Below are positions 17,409 through 25,904 of a DNA stretch of 64,000 nt, one piece after another (the stretch's first letter is position 1; each line of letters starts with the position of its first letter). Under the pieces are notes generated by a model. That model was given only the letters and a program-made list of their open reading frames with translations, was not told the origin of the DNA and did no database searches. The stretch comes from Minicystis rosea (lineage in GTDB: Bacteria > Myxococcota_A > Polyangia > Polyangiales > Polyangiaceae): NCBI GenBank assembly GCA_001931535.1, contig CP016211.1, forward strand, positions 3,562,501 through 3,626,500, in the 5' to 3' direction. The position numbers and the translations under genes are program-made.

Positions 17409-17452
17409 CGCGCACCACGGAAACCATCCCTCGGGTCTGGAGCTCACTCGCT

Positions 17453-18412
17453 ATGAACCTCTCGGCAAGCACCGCGCTCTCCACGTATCGGCACGAGGTC
17501 GCCCGACAGGAGATCATGACGCCCGCGCGGGAGCGGGAGCTCCTCGCCCGACACCGGAGCGGCGAGCGCGACGCGGCCCGCCGCCTCGTCGAAGGCTGCC
17601 TCGGCGCCGTGCTCGCCATCGCGGTCGAGTATCGGTACTGCGGCCTGCCGATCGAGGACCTCGTGCAGGAGGGCAACGTCGGGCTGCTCAAGTCCCTCGC
17701 GAGCTTCGATCCCGAGCGCGGCCTCCGGCTCGCGGCCTACGCGGGCTACTGGATCCGCGCCGAGATCCGCCAGTACGTGGTGCGCCACTACCGCATCGTC
17801 CGGCTCGGCACGACCAAGAGCGAGCAGCGCGCGCTCTGGCTCTATCGCCGCACCAAGGAGGCCTGCCCCGAAGCGCTCGCCGCCATGAGCGGCCTCACGC
17901 CCGAGCGGGCCGCCGCGCTCCTGCCGATGCTCATGTCCGGCGACGTCAGCTTGAGCCCCGCGCCGCACGACGAAGGCCGGAGCTGCGCCGATCGCCTCGC
18001 CGATCACGCCCGCTCCCCGGAGGACGCCGTCGGCGACGTCGAAGAGAAGGCCCGCTTCCGCGCCGCGCTCTCCGAAGCCATCGCCGAGCTCTCCGAGCGC
18101 CAGCAGGACATCATCCAAAGGCGCGTCCTCGCCGACGATCCGGAGACGCTCGAAGCGCTCGCCCTCACCTGGAGCGTGAGCCGCGAGCGCGTCCGCCAGA
18201 TCGAAGAGCAAGCGAAGGCACGCCTGCGCGCCCGTCTCGAAGAGCTCGCCGCCGACGTGATCCCGAGCGGGCGCGCGCCCGCTCGCGAGGCACGCCCCAC
18301 GCGAGCCCGCGGGCCTCGTCTGCCGAAGAGCCGAACGAGGGGCTCGTCCAAGCACCCGGCGACGGCGAGCTTCGCGGGTCGTCGCGCCGTCGACACTTGT
18401 CCGCCGCATTGA
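17453..18412 (+). CDS. RNA polymerase sigma-70 family factor, RpoH-like
   Basis: 319 residues. Region 2 includes I-E-D-L-V-Q-E-G-N-V-G-L-L, followed by F-D-P-E-R-G and Y-W-I-R-A-E-I-R-Q-Y-V, the core-binding and -10-recognition signature of group 3 factors such as sigma-32. Region 4 is present with R-Q-Q-D-I-I-Q-R-R-V and the helix-turn-helix S-R-E-R-V-R-Q-I-E. Region 1 is absent and the spacing is that of RpoH/SigB-type factors. The C-terminal 50 residues are a basic, low-complexity extension not usual for RpoH. Myxobacteria carry several such paralogues for stress and development. The ATG at 17453 has GGAG about ten bases upstream. No anti-sigma gene is adjacent. Confidence 0.9.
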   Translation: MNLSASTALSTYRHEVARQEIMTPARERELLARHRSGERDAARRLVEGCLGAVLAIAVEYRYCGLPIEDLVQEGNVGLLKSLASFDPERGLRLAAYAGYWIRAEIRQYVVRHYRIVRLGTTKSEQRALWLYRRTKEACPEALAAMSGLTPERAAALLPMLMSGDVSLSPAPHDEGRSCADRLADHARSPEDAVGDVEEKARFRAALSEAIAELSERQQDIIQRRVLADDPETLEALALTWSVSRERVRQIEEQAKARLRARLEELAADVIPSGRAPAREARPTRARGPRLPKSRTRGSSKHPATASFAGRRAVDTCPPH

Positions 18413-18439
18413 TCCCGCCGCGCAGCAGCGGCGATGCCG

Positions 18440-18994
18440 TCAGGACGCAGCCTTCCGACTTCCCTTGGGCTTGCGCGGCGGGGCCTCCGGCTCGACGAAC
18501 CGCGTCACGCGGGCCACGCGCTTCACCCGCGCAGCGCGCAGGTACCAGCACCAACCCGCGAGCGCGACGCCGAACAACAGCGAGCCCACCAAGAGCGCGA
18601 TCGGCGACGCTTGCCCAGGCCGCCGATCGACCGCCCCGACGAGATAATTGTACACGCCGAATCCGCCGCCTAGCCCGAGCCACAGCAGACACAAGAGCAC
18701 CGTGTTCTGCCGGTAGAGCGCGGCGTCGTCGGATCGCGCGCCGCACTTCGGACAAGGCAAGAGCTCGAATAAGAGCTGCTGCTCGTCCGCGAGGTGCGCG
18801 TCCGCGCGCTCGTGGGCCTCCCTCGCGAGGCGCTCTTCGGACGCCGTGATCGACTCCTCGGCTTGCGCGCGCACGGCCGCGAAGATCTCGACCTCGGCGC
18901 GATGACCGCAGCTCGCGCACGAGAAAGGCCGCCGCGCCGTCCCCTGCTTCTCGACGGTGACGCGCCGGCTCACATGGATGATGGGCACAGGCAT
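18440..18994 (-). CDS. zinc-ribbon membrane protein, hypothetical
   Basis: 184 residues. Two Cys pairs, C-A-S-C-G-H near residue 27 and C-P-K-C-G-A near residue 81, could together form one zinc ribbon split by a charged helix with an E-E-S-I-T-A-S-E-E-R-L segment. Two transmembrane helices follow (about residues 98-118 and 130-152), then a basic C-terminal tail. No named family is recognised. It converges with the sigma factor gene, 27 bp apart. The start at 18994 begins M-P-V-P-I-I-H; longer versions upstream are low-complexity and unlikely. Confidence 0.65.
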   Translation of the reverse strand: MPVPIIHVSRRVTVEKQGTARRPFSCASCGHRAEVEIFAAVRAQAEESITASEERLAREAHERADAHLADEQQLLFELLPCPKCGARSDDAALYRQNTVLLCLLWLGLGGGFGVYNYLVGAVDRRPGQASPIALLVGSLLFGVALAGWCWYLRAARVKRVARVTRFVEPEAPPRKPKGSRKAAS

Positions 18995-19130
18995 GCGCCA
19001 TGATCCGCCGCTCTCCCGCGCCCAGCAATGGGCGGATGCCGGCGCAGGATCGTCCCACTCTCGTCGCGCCTCGCTGCGAATCCCGCGTGGGTGGTGTAAG
19101 CAGGCGCGGCGCCACGCGTCTCGATATCGC

Positions 19131-20885
19131 ATGCGGCCGTACCTCCTCCTGCTTCCCTTCGCCTGCGCCTGCGCCCCTCCGCGCGCGCCGCTCACGCCAA
19201 CGCCGACGCCACCCCCGCCGCCGCCGCCGCCGGTCGTTGCCACCGCCGCCCCGGCCCCGGTGTGCCAGGGCCGCGCGACCGCCTGGCATCCGGTGGCCGG
19301 CTCGGCGCCGGCGGGGCCCGCCGCGGGGCTCGGTCAGGCGTTCGTCACCGCGAAGACGATCCAGGCCGTGGCCGTCACGTGGGGGAACGGGCAGCCGGCC
19401 GTCGCCTGGGTCGACGAGCGAGGGCTCCACGCCCGGCGCCTTCAAGGAGACGCGTGGCGCACGCTCGGCGAGGGGCCGATGCCCGCCTCGTTCGCCGGTC
19501 GCAACCAGATGACGCTCGCGCTCGACGAGCAGGGAGCGCCCATCCTCGCCTGGGTCGAGGACGATCGACCAGAGCTCCACCTGCGCACCGTGCGCTGGAA
19601 CGGCGGTTGGACGGAGGCGCGCTCGCCCGCGTTGCCGCTGCGTTGTCGCAGCTGGGACCCCGAATTCAGCGAAGGACGACGCTCGCCGAGCATCGCCGTC
19701 GACGGCGAGGGCGGCGTCTGGGCGGCCTGCGTCGGCGCCGTCTTCACCGGGCCGCGCCCGATGGGTTTTCCCAGCAACGGGCCATCCGGCTACGCGCAGC
19801 TCGAGCTCGTGCGGTGGCACGGCGCGCTCACGCCCTACCCGCCGCAGCGGCTCGCCGACGGCAGCCCCACGATGGTCGACCTGATCCCCGAGGCCGATCG
19901 CCTGCACCTCCACGTCACCGACGGCCGCGTCACGCGCGGCGCCGTCCTCGCCGCGCGCCGCGGCGCGAAGGGCCTGCGGTTCCCCGTGTCGATCCCCGCG
20001 CTCGCCGACAGGAGCGCGGCCGAGGTGGCGGCGATCCGACCGCCGATGCCACCCCTCGACGTCGTCATCGATCGTCCCGTCGCCGCCGATCACGATCGCG
20101 GCGTGATCGCGCTGGCCCTCGCCTCGGGCGGGCGCGCGACCCTGCACCTGCGCCTCCGCGATGGGAGCACGTGGCGCGATCTCGGCCCGGGCACGCGCAG
20201 CGAAGGCGCGTCGCGCTCCTCGTTCATCCCATCGGCGCCGGCGATCGCCCTCGACGAGCGCGGCCTGCCCGTGATCGCTTACATCGAGCAGGAGCCCGGT
20301 CGGCCCGCCACGCTGCAAACGCGGCGCAGCGACGGCGTGACGTGGAGCGCGCTGCCACCCTGGACGCTCCCCTCCGGCGCGCCCGGCGAGGTCGCCGTCG
20401 CGGTCGTCGACGGCGCGGTCGTCGTCGGCCTGACGGGCCGGCAGCTCACCCTGCGTCGCTGGGACGGCGCGGCCTGGGCCGACCTGCCCACCGACACCCA
20501 CGGCAATTTCCGCAAGCCGACCCGCTGGGATGGGTTGCGCGTCCCGCTGCGCGGCGGGCAGGTCATTCGCCTGGCCGGCGGCGCCTGGGATCTCGACCCC
20601 GCGCCCGCCCCGCCGTCACCGCCGCCGTGGCCCGCCGATCGGCCCGGCCTGCTCCGCGGCGACGTCGCGATCTGGGACGCCGGCGAGCCGCTCGCGCCCC
20701 TGCGCGCAGCCGTGGCCCGCGACGGCGCCTGGATCGATCTCGCCCCCGGCGAGGACCTCACCTGCGGCACCCCGCTGCCCAGCGACCTCGCCGCCGCGGT
20801 CCGCGATGGCCACGTGTGCGTCGCCTGGACGGCGCTCGGCACGACCGGCCGCCAGGTCTTCGCCCGCTGCCGGGACCTCCCGTAG
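19131..20885 (+). CDS. secreted hypothetical protein, likely beta-propeller
   Basis: 584 residues from the ATG at 19131. A short hydrophobic signal is followed by a Cys pair (F-A-C-A-C-A-P) that may serve as a weak lipobox and a proline-rich linker of about 20 residues. The body has recurring strands with W-(T/R/S)-x-L and A-x-A-L-D-E-(Q/R)-G-x-P-(I/V)-(L/I)-A-(W/Y) motifs, about every 60-80 residues, suggesting a propeller of the exo-sialidase or kelch kind. No catalytic residues can be assigned. It is divergent from the zinc-ribbon gene and followed by a hairpin array. Confidence 0.65.
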   Translation: MRPYLLLLPFACACAPPRAPLTPTPTPPPPPPPPVVATAAPAPVCQGRATAWHPVAGSAPAGPAAGLGQAFVTAKTIQAVAVTWGNGQPAVAWVDERGLHARRLQGDAWRTLGEGPMPASFAGRNQMTLALDEQGAPILAWVEDDRPELHLRTVRWNGGWTEARSPALPLRCRSWDPEFSEGRRSPSIAVDGEGGVWAACVGAVFTGPRPMGFPSNGPSGYAQLELVRWHGALTPYPPQRLADGSPTMVDLIPEADRLHLHVTDGRVTRGAVLAARRGAKGLRFPVSIPALADRSAAEVAAIRPPMPPLDVVIDRPVAADHDRGVIALALASGGRATLHLRLRDGSTWRDLGPGTRSEGASRSSFIPSAPAIALDERGLPVIAYIEQEPGRPATLQTRRSDGVTWSALPPWTLPSGAPGEVAVAVVDGAVVVGLTGRQLTLRRWDGAAWADLPTDTHGNFRKPTRWDGLRVPLRGGQVIRLAGGAWDLDPAPAPPSPPPWPADRPGLLRGDVAIWDAGEPLAPLRAAVARDGAWIDLAPGEDLTCGTPLPSDLAAAVRDGHVCVAWTALGTTGRQVFARCRDLP

Positions 20886-21032
20886 CGGCGGCGCCCCGAA
20901 CGGGGTGGGTCCGCAACACCGCGGAAGCGCTGGCGCCGACGGCCGCGGAGCGGTGCAGCGGCACGTCCCGACCGTCCTCCGCCGGACGCGATCCGCCGGA
21001 TCCGCGGTGCTTCAGCGCCCGCGCCGCGTCGG

Positions 21033-21321
21033 CGAGGCCGCTGCAGCGCTGCAGCAGCCTCGCCAAAAGTCGGCGAGCGCCCTGCACGCGCAGCAGCACC
21101 CTTTGCCGGTGACCGGACGACCCCGCTGCGGCAGCCGCAGGGCGGTCGCCAACTTTCGGCAACGCCCCTGCACCGCTGCGGCGCCCTCCGCCGGCCGCCG
21201 GACACGCCCGCTGCGGCAGCCGCAGGGCGGTCGCCGACTTTCGGCGAGGGTGCTGCGGCAGCCGCAGGGCGGTTGCCGAAAACCGGCAAGCACCGCTGCA
21301 GCGCTGCAGCGGCCTCGCCGA
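21033..21321. repeat. intergenic array of GC-rich palindromes and hairpins
   Basis: This occupies most of the gene-free stretch 20886-21464, between two convergent genes. The 20-mer CTGCGGCAGCCGCAGGGCGG occurs three times identically (21126, 21211, 21253) and itself contains an inverted repeat. After each copy comes a hairpin with different stem sequence: 21146-21162 (one mismatch), 21231-21247 (perfect, 7 bp), 21273-21289 (6 bp). A further hairpin lies at 21059-21077. The perfect palindrome CTGCAGCGCTGCAG borders the array on both sides (21041-21054 and 21296-21309). Outside the array, 20886-21032 and 21322-21464 show nothing distinct. Confidence 0.8.
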
Positions 21322-21464
21322 AGCGGCGCGAGGGGTGATGCACGTTCGATTCGCCGTGGAGCCACGGTGGGAGACGCGCGCCGGCGGCTTGCCGCCGGTG
21401 GCGCCCTCCACGCGGCCCCGGTGCGGACGGCGTTCGCGAATGGATGATGCCTGGGGACGAACGC

Positions 21465-22163
21465 TCAGGCCGGCGTGGAGCCCTCTGAGGCTTGGGGCTC
21501 TTCCTCGGCGCCGAGGTCTTTCTCGATGTCGCTCTCCACGTCGTCGAAGAGGAGGTCGACCATCTTCTTGTCGTGAACGAAGAGCGCTTTGACGCCGAGC
21601 GATATCTCGGTGTAGCCCTTCACGAACGCAAGCTTGGCGACGTTCCGCGCCGCCCGCAGATCGCGCGCCTTCTGCCACGTCTCCGTGCGGCTTTGGAGCG
21701 CGGCCTCGTACGAGGTGCGGAGTCCCTTCACCACCGCTTCCTCCTGCGCGGCGCCCGGCCAGGTGGCGGCGAGCGCATGGAGGATGCCTTCGAGGTCGAC
21801 GAGGATGTCGACCTGCTTTTGCCCGAAAGGCCGAATGAGCGCTGTTTGCCCTTCCGGCGCAATGGCTTTGTAAATGGGCCCGCCCGCCCTGCCGTCGGCC
21901 AGCTCCGCGCGGCGGAGGAGCTGTTTGATCTCGGTGTCACTGAAGTAATCGGCAAACTTCACGTCGACGCGCGCCTGCACGATGGTGATCGCCGACGCCT
22001 CGTAAGCCCGATGGGCCTCGTCGAGGGCCTCCGTGATCTCACCCATCTTGGTGGCCAAGCCGGCAAGCGACGGGTTCTGGGGAAACCTCCCCAGCGCCCG
22101 CTCCGCATACAAACCCAGGGTGATGCATCTCGGGATTGGCGTCTTGGAAGTCGGGTTCTGCAT
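21465..22163 (-). CDS. helical hypothetical protein
   Basis: 232 residues from the ATG at 22163 (M-Q-N-P-T-S-K-T-P). No family is recognised. The sequence is soluble, rich in Ala, Glu, Lys and Leu, and predicted mainly alpha-helical, with segments such as A-L-D-E-A-H-R-A-Y-E-A-S-A and Y-E-A-A-L-Q-S-R-T-E-T and an acidic tail. It uses noticeably more AT-rich codons than its neighbours, which may hint at transfer. An in-frame ATG at 22259 would add 32 residues and neither start has a strong ribosome-binding site. It converges with the hairpin array and is divergent from the gene at 22309. Confidence 0.6.
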   Translation of the reverse strand: MQNPTSKTPIPRCITLGLYAERALGRFPQNPSLAGLATKMGEITEALDEAHRAYEASAITIVQARVDVKFADYFSDTEIKQLLRRAELADGRAGGPIYKAIAPEGQTALIRPFGQKQVDILVDLEGILHALAATWPGAAQEEAVVKGLRTSYEAALQSRTETWQKARDLRAARNVAKLAFVKGYTEISLGVKALFVHDKKMVDLLFDDVESDIEKDLGAEEEPQASEGSTPA

Positions 22164-22308
22164 CCACGAAGGGTTCGAGGAGGGATGGAGTCGGTCAAGG
22201 AGAAACGCGGAGAGCGTCGTCACGGCGACCGACCGCCACGCCACCGCTCGATGCTGCATTAAAAATTGATAAGTGGGTGGGCGCGCGGCGCGGGTTATCG
22301 AGATCCCG

Positions 22309-23157
22309 ATGATGTCGCGCGACGCCCGAGAGCCCGGCTCGGCACGCCTCCCGAGACGCGAGGCGCGGCGCCGTCCGTGGGCGGCCAGGCTGCACACCGC
22401 CGTTCGCCGCGCGTGTGCCTTGTCGCTGGGGGTGTCCTGCTTCGCGCTCTCGAGCCGGGCCCACGCCGCGCACGAGGGGGAGCAGTTGTTGATGCTCCTG
22501 GTTAGTTGCGTCGGCATCCTGCCGGGGGCCGCGCCGTTCCTGGGGGCGGCCTCGTCGAAGGATCCCGGCTTCGGGATCTTCGGGGCGGATATCGGCATCG
22601 GCCAGCGCGGGACGTCGGCGACCTTCGACCTGGACTGGGGTGGTTATCCGCGCGGGCGCTGGCCCGTGGGGTTCCTCGGGCGCACGCACACGGACGTCGG
22701 CGGCAAGAAGGCGGGTCTCGCCGCCATTCGCATCGACACGCTGGCGCTCTTGGCCGTGGCCGGAGATTTCCGTGGTCCCTTGGTGTTGGAAGGGATTGGC
22801 GGCCTGACGACCATGCCGCGGATCACGAAAGACAACGGCTGGTACGGAGCCATCGGGCCGACGATCGGGGCGCGCGTTCGAGCCTCCGCCCCGCACCGCT
22901 GGGTCGGCGCGGAGGTCGAGCTGATGTACACCCCGCTCTTCGGAAACCCGTTGAGCGGACGCCTTCACCACGTCAGCGGCACGAGCGCCTTCACCATCTC
23001 TCGTTTCCCCGGCAGGAACGAGTTTCCGAATCTCTCCATCGAGCTTCGAGGACACGTCGGCTGGGCCTGGAGCACCCACGTGGACGGCGGCCGGCCCGAC
23101 GCGAGCCTGCTCATCGGCCTTCGATATCAATACGATCGCGGGAAGCGCGCCCAGTGA
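22309..23157 (+). CDS. secreted or outer-membrane hypothetical protein
   Basis: 282 residues. A basic N-terminus and hydrophobic stretch around residues 25-45 ending A-H-A-A-H look like a signal peptide. The rest alternates Gly, aromatic and charged residues (G-F-G-I-F-G-A-D-I-G-I-G, G-P-T-I-G-A-R-V-R) and ends with L-L-I-G-L-R-Y-Q-Y, a pattern of outer-membrane beta-barrel strands with a near-terminal aromatic. No specific family is recognised. Two adjacent ATGs (22309, 22312) could start it. Its stop is only 16 bp from the stop of the convergent lipoprotein gene. Confidence 0.6.
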   Translation: MMSRDAREPGSARLPRREARRRPWAARLHTAVRRACALSLGVSCFALSSRAHAAHEGEQLLMLLVSCVGILPGAAPFLGAASSKDPGFGIFGADIGIGQRGTSATFDLDWGGYPRGRWPVGFLGRTHTDVGGKKAGLAAIRIDTLALLAVAGDFRGPLVLEGIGGLTTMPRITKDNGWYGAIGPTIGARVRASAPHRWVGAEVELMYTPLFGNPLSGRLHHVSGTSAFTISRFPGRNEFPNLSIELRGHVGWAWSTHVDGGRPDASLLIGLRYQYDRGKRAQ

Positions 23158-23173
23158 GGTCGGCGCGAGACAA

Positions 23174-23566
23174 TCACCGACTGCATTCGATGTTGGGATA
23201 GAGGTTCGCGTCGATGCTGATGGTGCACTGCCCGGTCGCCAGGCACTTGGTGAGATTGGCAGCTTCGGTGACGCAGACGCCGGGTGTGTACAACGTGCCA
23301 GTGCACTGACCCTTGGAATCGGTGCAGGCCACGAGCGCGCTCAGCTCGGCGCCGCAGCCGACCGCGGAGGCGGCGTCGTCGGCCTTCGTCGCGGAGTCGA
23401 CGCAGGCGGTGTGCACCGAGTCGGAGCACTCCGAGCACGTGCATGAAGCGTCGCAAAGCACGGCCACGGAGCTGCCGCAGCCGGCGGCGAGCACGGATGC
23501 CGCCACGGCCACGATGGCGAGCGCCGACGCGCGGTACATCGAGGGTGAGCAAGCAGCGATGAGCAC
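23174..23566 (-). CDS. small Cys-rich lipoprotein
   Basis: 130 residues. I chose the GTG at 23566 because a perfect AGGAGG lies six bases upstream; the ATG at 23539 has no such site. The lipobox is V-L-A-A-G-C. After it come ten cysteines spaced as in C-D-A-S-C-T-C-S-E-C and C-T-I-S-I near the end, likely forming disulfides on the cell surface. No named family is recognised; similar small Cys-rich lipoproteins are frequent in myxobacteria. It converges with the beta-barrel-like gene. Confidence 0.7.
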   Translation of the reverse strand: MLIAACSPSMYRASALAIVAVAASVLAAGCGSSVAVLCDASCTCSECSDSVHTACVDSATKADDAASAVGCGAELSALVACTDSKGQCTGTLYTPGVCVTEAANLTKCLATGQCTISIDANLYPNIECSR

Positions 23567-23715
23567 TGGGATCCTCCTTTTGGATGCGGTCCGCCCGCGC
23601 CGGCTCAAGGTACGACAAGCCCGCGCGGACGGTCTCGGATTCGCTTCGCCTTCGTCGCAGAGAGGGTGGTCACCACACTCGCCATCTCACGATGGCTCGC
23701 GCCGGCAACCGCGGT

Positions 23716-25881
23716 TCAGACAGGCTCGAAGCGCGCCCCGCTCTCGGCTGCAGCGACGAGTGAGGCCGGAGGCGCGAGGTGCGCGCCGTACCGCTCGGCG
23801 AGCTCGCGCGCCCGCGCCACGAAGCCACGCACGCCGCCCGCGTAACCGTTGATGTATTGGATCACGCCGCCGGTCCATGCGGGGAAGCCGATGCCGAGGA
23901 TCGATCCGACGTTGGCGTCCGCGACCGAGCGCAGCACGCCTTCGTCGAAGCACTTCACCGTCTCGATCGCCTCGGCGAACAGCATCCGCTCCTTCATGTC
24001 CTCGAACGGGATCGTGCGGGCGGAAGCGCCGAAGTGCTCGGCGAGGCCGGGCCAGAGGCGGGTGCGCTTGCCGCCTTCGTACTCGTAGAAGCCTCCGCCC
24101 GTGGAGCGGCCCTTGCGCCCGAATTCGTCGACGAAGCGGTCCATGACCGCGTGGCTGCCGTGCGACACGATCGGCTTGCCCTCGGCCCGCAACGCGGCCT
24201 CGGTCTCGAGCCGGATCTTGCGGGAGAGCGAGATCGTGAGCTCGTCCATGAGCTGCAGCGGCGGCGCCGGATAGCCGGCCTGCGCGCCGGCCTGCTCGAT
24301 CGACGCCGCCGGCACGCCCTCGCCCACCATGGCCATCGCCTCGTTGAGGAAGGTGCCGATGACGCGGCTCGTGAAGAACCCGCGGCTGTCGTTGACCACG
24401 ATGGGCGTCTTCTCGATCTGCGCCGCGAGATCGAAGGCCTTCGCGAGCGCCGCCTGGCTCGTCTTCTTGCCGGCGATGATCTCGAGCAGCGGCATCTTGT
24501 CGACCGGCGAGAAGAAGTGGAGGCCGATGAAGTCCTCCGTCCGCTTCACGCCCTCCGCGAGCCCGGTGATGGGCAGCGTGGAGGTGTTCGATCCGAGCAG
24601 CGCGTCCGCGGCGACGACGTCTTGGATCTCTTGGAAGACCTGATGCTTGAGCGCGACGCTCTCGAACACCGCCTCGATCACCAGATCGCACCCGGCGAGA
24701 TCGGCGGCCTTCGCCGTGGGGTGGATGCGCGAGAGGAACGCGTCCGCCGCCTCGCGCGTGGACTTCTTCCGCTCGATCGCCTTGTCGAGGATCTTGGCCG
24801 AGTACGCCTTGCCCTTCTCGGCCGCCTCGATCGTCACGTCCTTGAGCACGACCTCCATCCCCGCCTTGGCGCAGACGTACGCGATGCCCGCGCCCATCAT
24901 GCCCGCGCCGAGGACGCCGACCTTCCGGAAGACGTGCTTGGGGATGTCGCGCGGGCGGCCCGCGCCCGACTTGATCGCCTGCATGTCGAAGAAGAACGCC
25001 TGGATCATGTTCTTCGCGACCTGCCCCGTGACGAGCTCCACGAAGTAGCGAGACTCGATGGTCCCTGCGCTCTCGACGTCGACCTGCGCGCCCTCGACCG
25101 CCGCGGCCAGGATCGCGCGCGGCGCGGGCATGTTCGCGCCCTTCACCTGCTTGCGGAGGTTCGCCGGGAAGGCCGGGAGGTTGGCCGCGAAGGCGGGTGT
25201 CGCGGGCGTGCCGCCGGGGATCTTGAAGCCCTTCGCGTCCCACGGTTGGGCCGCGGTCGGGTTCGCTTTGATCCACGCGCGCGCGGCGGGAAGCAGCGCG
25301 TCCGCGGTGGCGACCGTCTCGTGCAAGAGGCCGACCGCGACGGCCTCCGCCCCGCGGTAGCGCTGGCCCTGCAAGAGCACCTTCATGAGCGCGTCGGTGA
25401 TGCCGAGGAGGCGCACCGTGCGCACGATGCCGCCGCCCCCGGGCAACAGGCCGAGCGTCACCTCGGGGAGGCCGACCTCGGCGCGCTCCACCGCGATGCG
25501 CCGGTGACAGGCGAGCGCGATCTCCAGCCCGCCGCCGAGCGCCGCGCCGTTGATGGCGGCGACGACCGGCTTGCCGAGCGTCTCCAAGATGCGGAGCTGC
25601 GCCTTGATCTCCTCGCCCAGCGCGAAGACCTTGGCGGCGTCCTCGCGCTGGGCCGCGAGCAGATCGCGCAGATCGCCGCCGGCGAAGAACGTCTTCTTCG
25701 CCGAGGCCACGATCACGCCGGTGATGGTGGCCTTCTCCGCCTTCAACCGCTCCACCGCGGCGCGCATGGATCGGACGTAGTCGGCGTTCATCGTGTTCGC
25801 CGACTGGGAAGGGTCGTCGAGGGTGAGGGTGACGATGCCGTCGGTGTCGCGCTCGTATCGAATGGTGTTCGTTTCCGTCAT
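23716..25881 (-). CDS. fadJ: fatty acid oxidation complex alpha subunit (enoyl-CoA hydratase/3-hydroxyacyl-CoA dehydrogenase)
   Basis: 721 residues, the usual FadB/FadJ length. The N-terminal crotonase domain (about 1-190) has the oxyanion-hole sequence A-A-L-G-G-G-L-E and G-L-P-E-V-T-L-G-L-L-P-G-G-G-G, each with the expected glutamate. The dehydrogenase domain starts near residue 330 with the NAD-binding G-V-L-G-A-G-M-M-G-A-G and continues with H-F-F-S-P-V and the C-terminal domains. It hydrates enoyl-CoA and oxidises 3-hydroxyacyl-CoA in beta-oxidation. It lies 23 bp after the thiolase gene, forming the two-subunit complex. The TetR gene upstream probably controls both. FadB versus FadJ naming is by layout (thiolase first) and not certain. 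Confidence 0.92.
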   Translation of the reverse strand: MTETNTIRYERDTDGIVTLTLDDPSQSANTMNADYVRSMRAAVERLKAEKATITGVIVASAKKTFFAGGDLRDLLAAQREDAAKVFALGEEIKAQLRILETLGKPVVAAINGAALGGGLEIALACHRRIAVERAEVGLPEVTLGLLPGGGGIVRTVRLLGITDALMKVLLQGQRYRGAEAVAVGLLHETVATADALLPAARAWIKANPTAAQPWDAKGFKIPGGTPATPAFAANLPAFPANLRKQVKGANMPAPRAILAAAVEGAQVDVESAGTIESRYFVELVTGQVAKNMIQAFFFDMQAIKSGAGRPRDIPKHVFRKVGVLGAGMMGAGIAYVCAKAGMEVVLKDVTIEAAEKGKAYSAKILDKAIERKKSTREAADAFLSRIHPTAKAADLAGCDLVIEAVFESVALKHQVFQEIQDVVAADALLGSNTSTLPITGLAEGVKRTEDFIGLHFFSPVDKMPLLEIIAGKKTSQAALAKAFDLAAQIEKTPIVVNDSRGFFTSRVIGTFLNEAMAMVGEGVPAASIEQAGAQAGYPAPPLQLMDELTISLSRKIRLETEAALRAEGKPIVSHGSHAVMDRFVDEFGRKGRSTGGGFYEYEGGKRTRLWPGLAEHFGASARTIPFEDMKERMLFAEAIETVKCFDEGVLRSVADANVGSILGIGFPAWTGGVIQYINGYAGGVRGFVARARELAERYGAHLAPPASLVAAAESGARFEPV

Positions 25882-25904
25882 GGCTCCGGCTCCACGCGAG
25901 GGGT

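Noticed and set aside
20279..21678. Several minus-strand open frames over the hairpin array 21033-21321
   Set aside because: They simply translate the repeats (recurrent P-C-G-C-R-S and L-R-L-P-Q), have no start signals and differ in frame between copies, so the region is better explained as noncoding.
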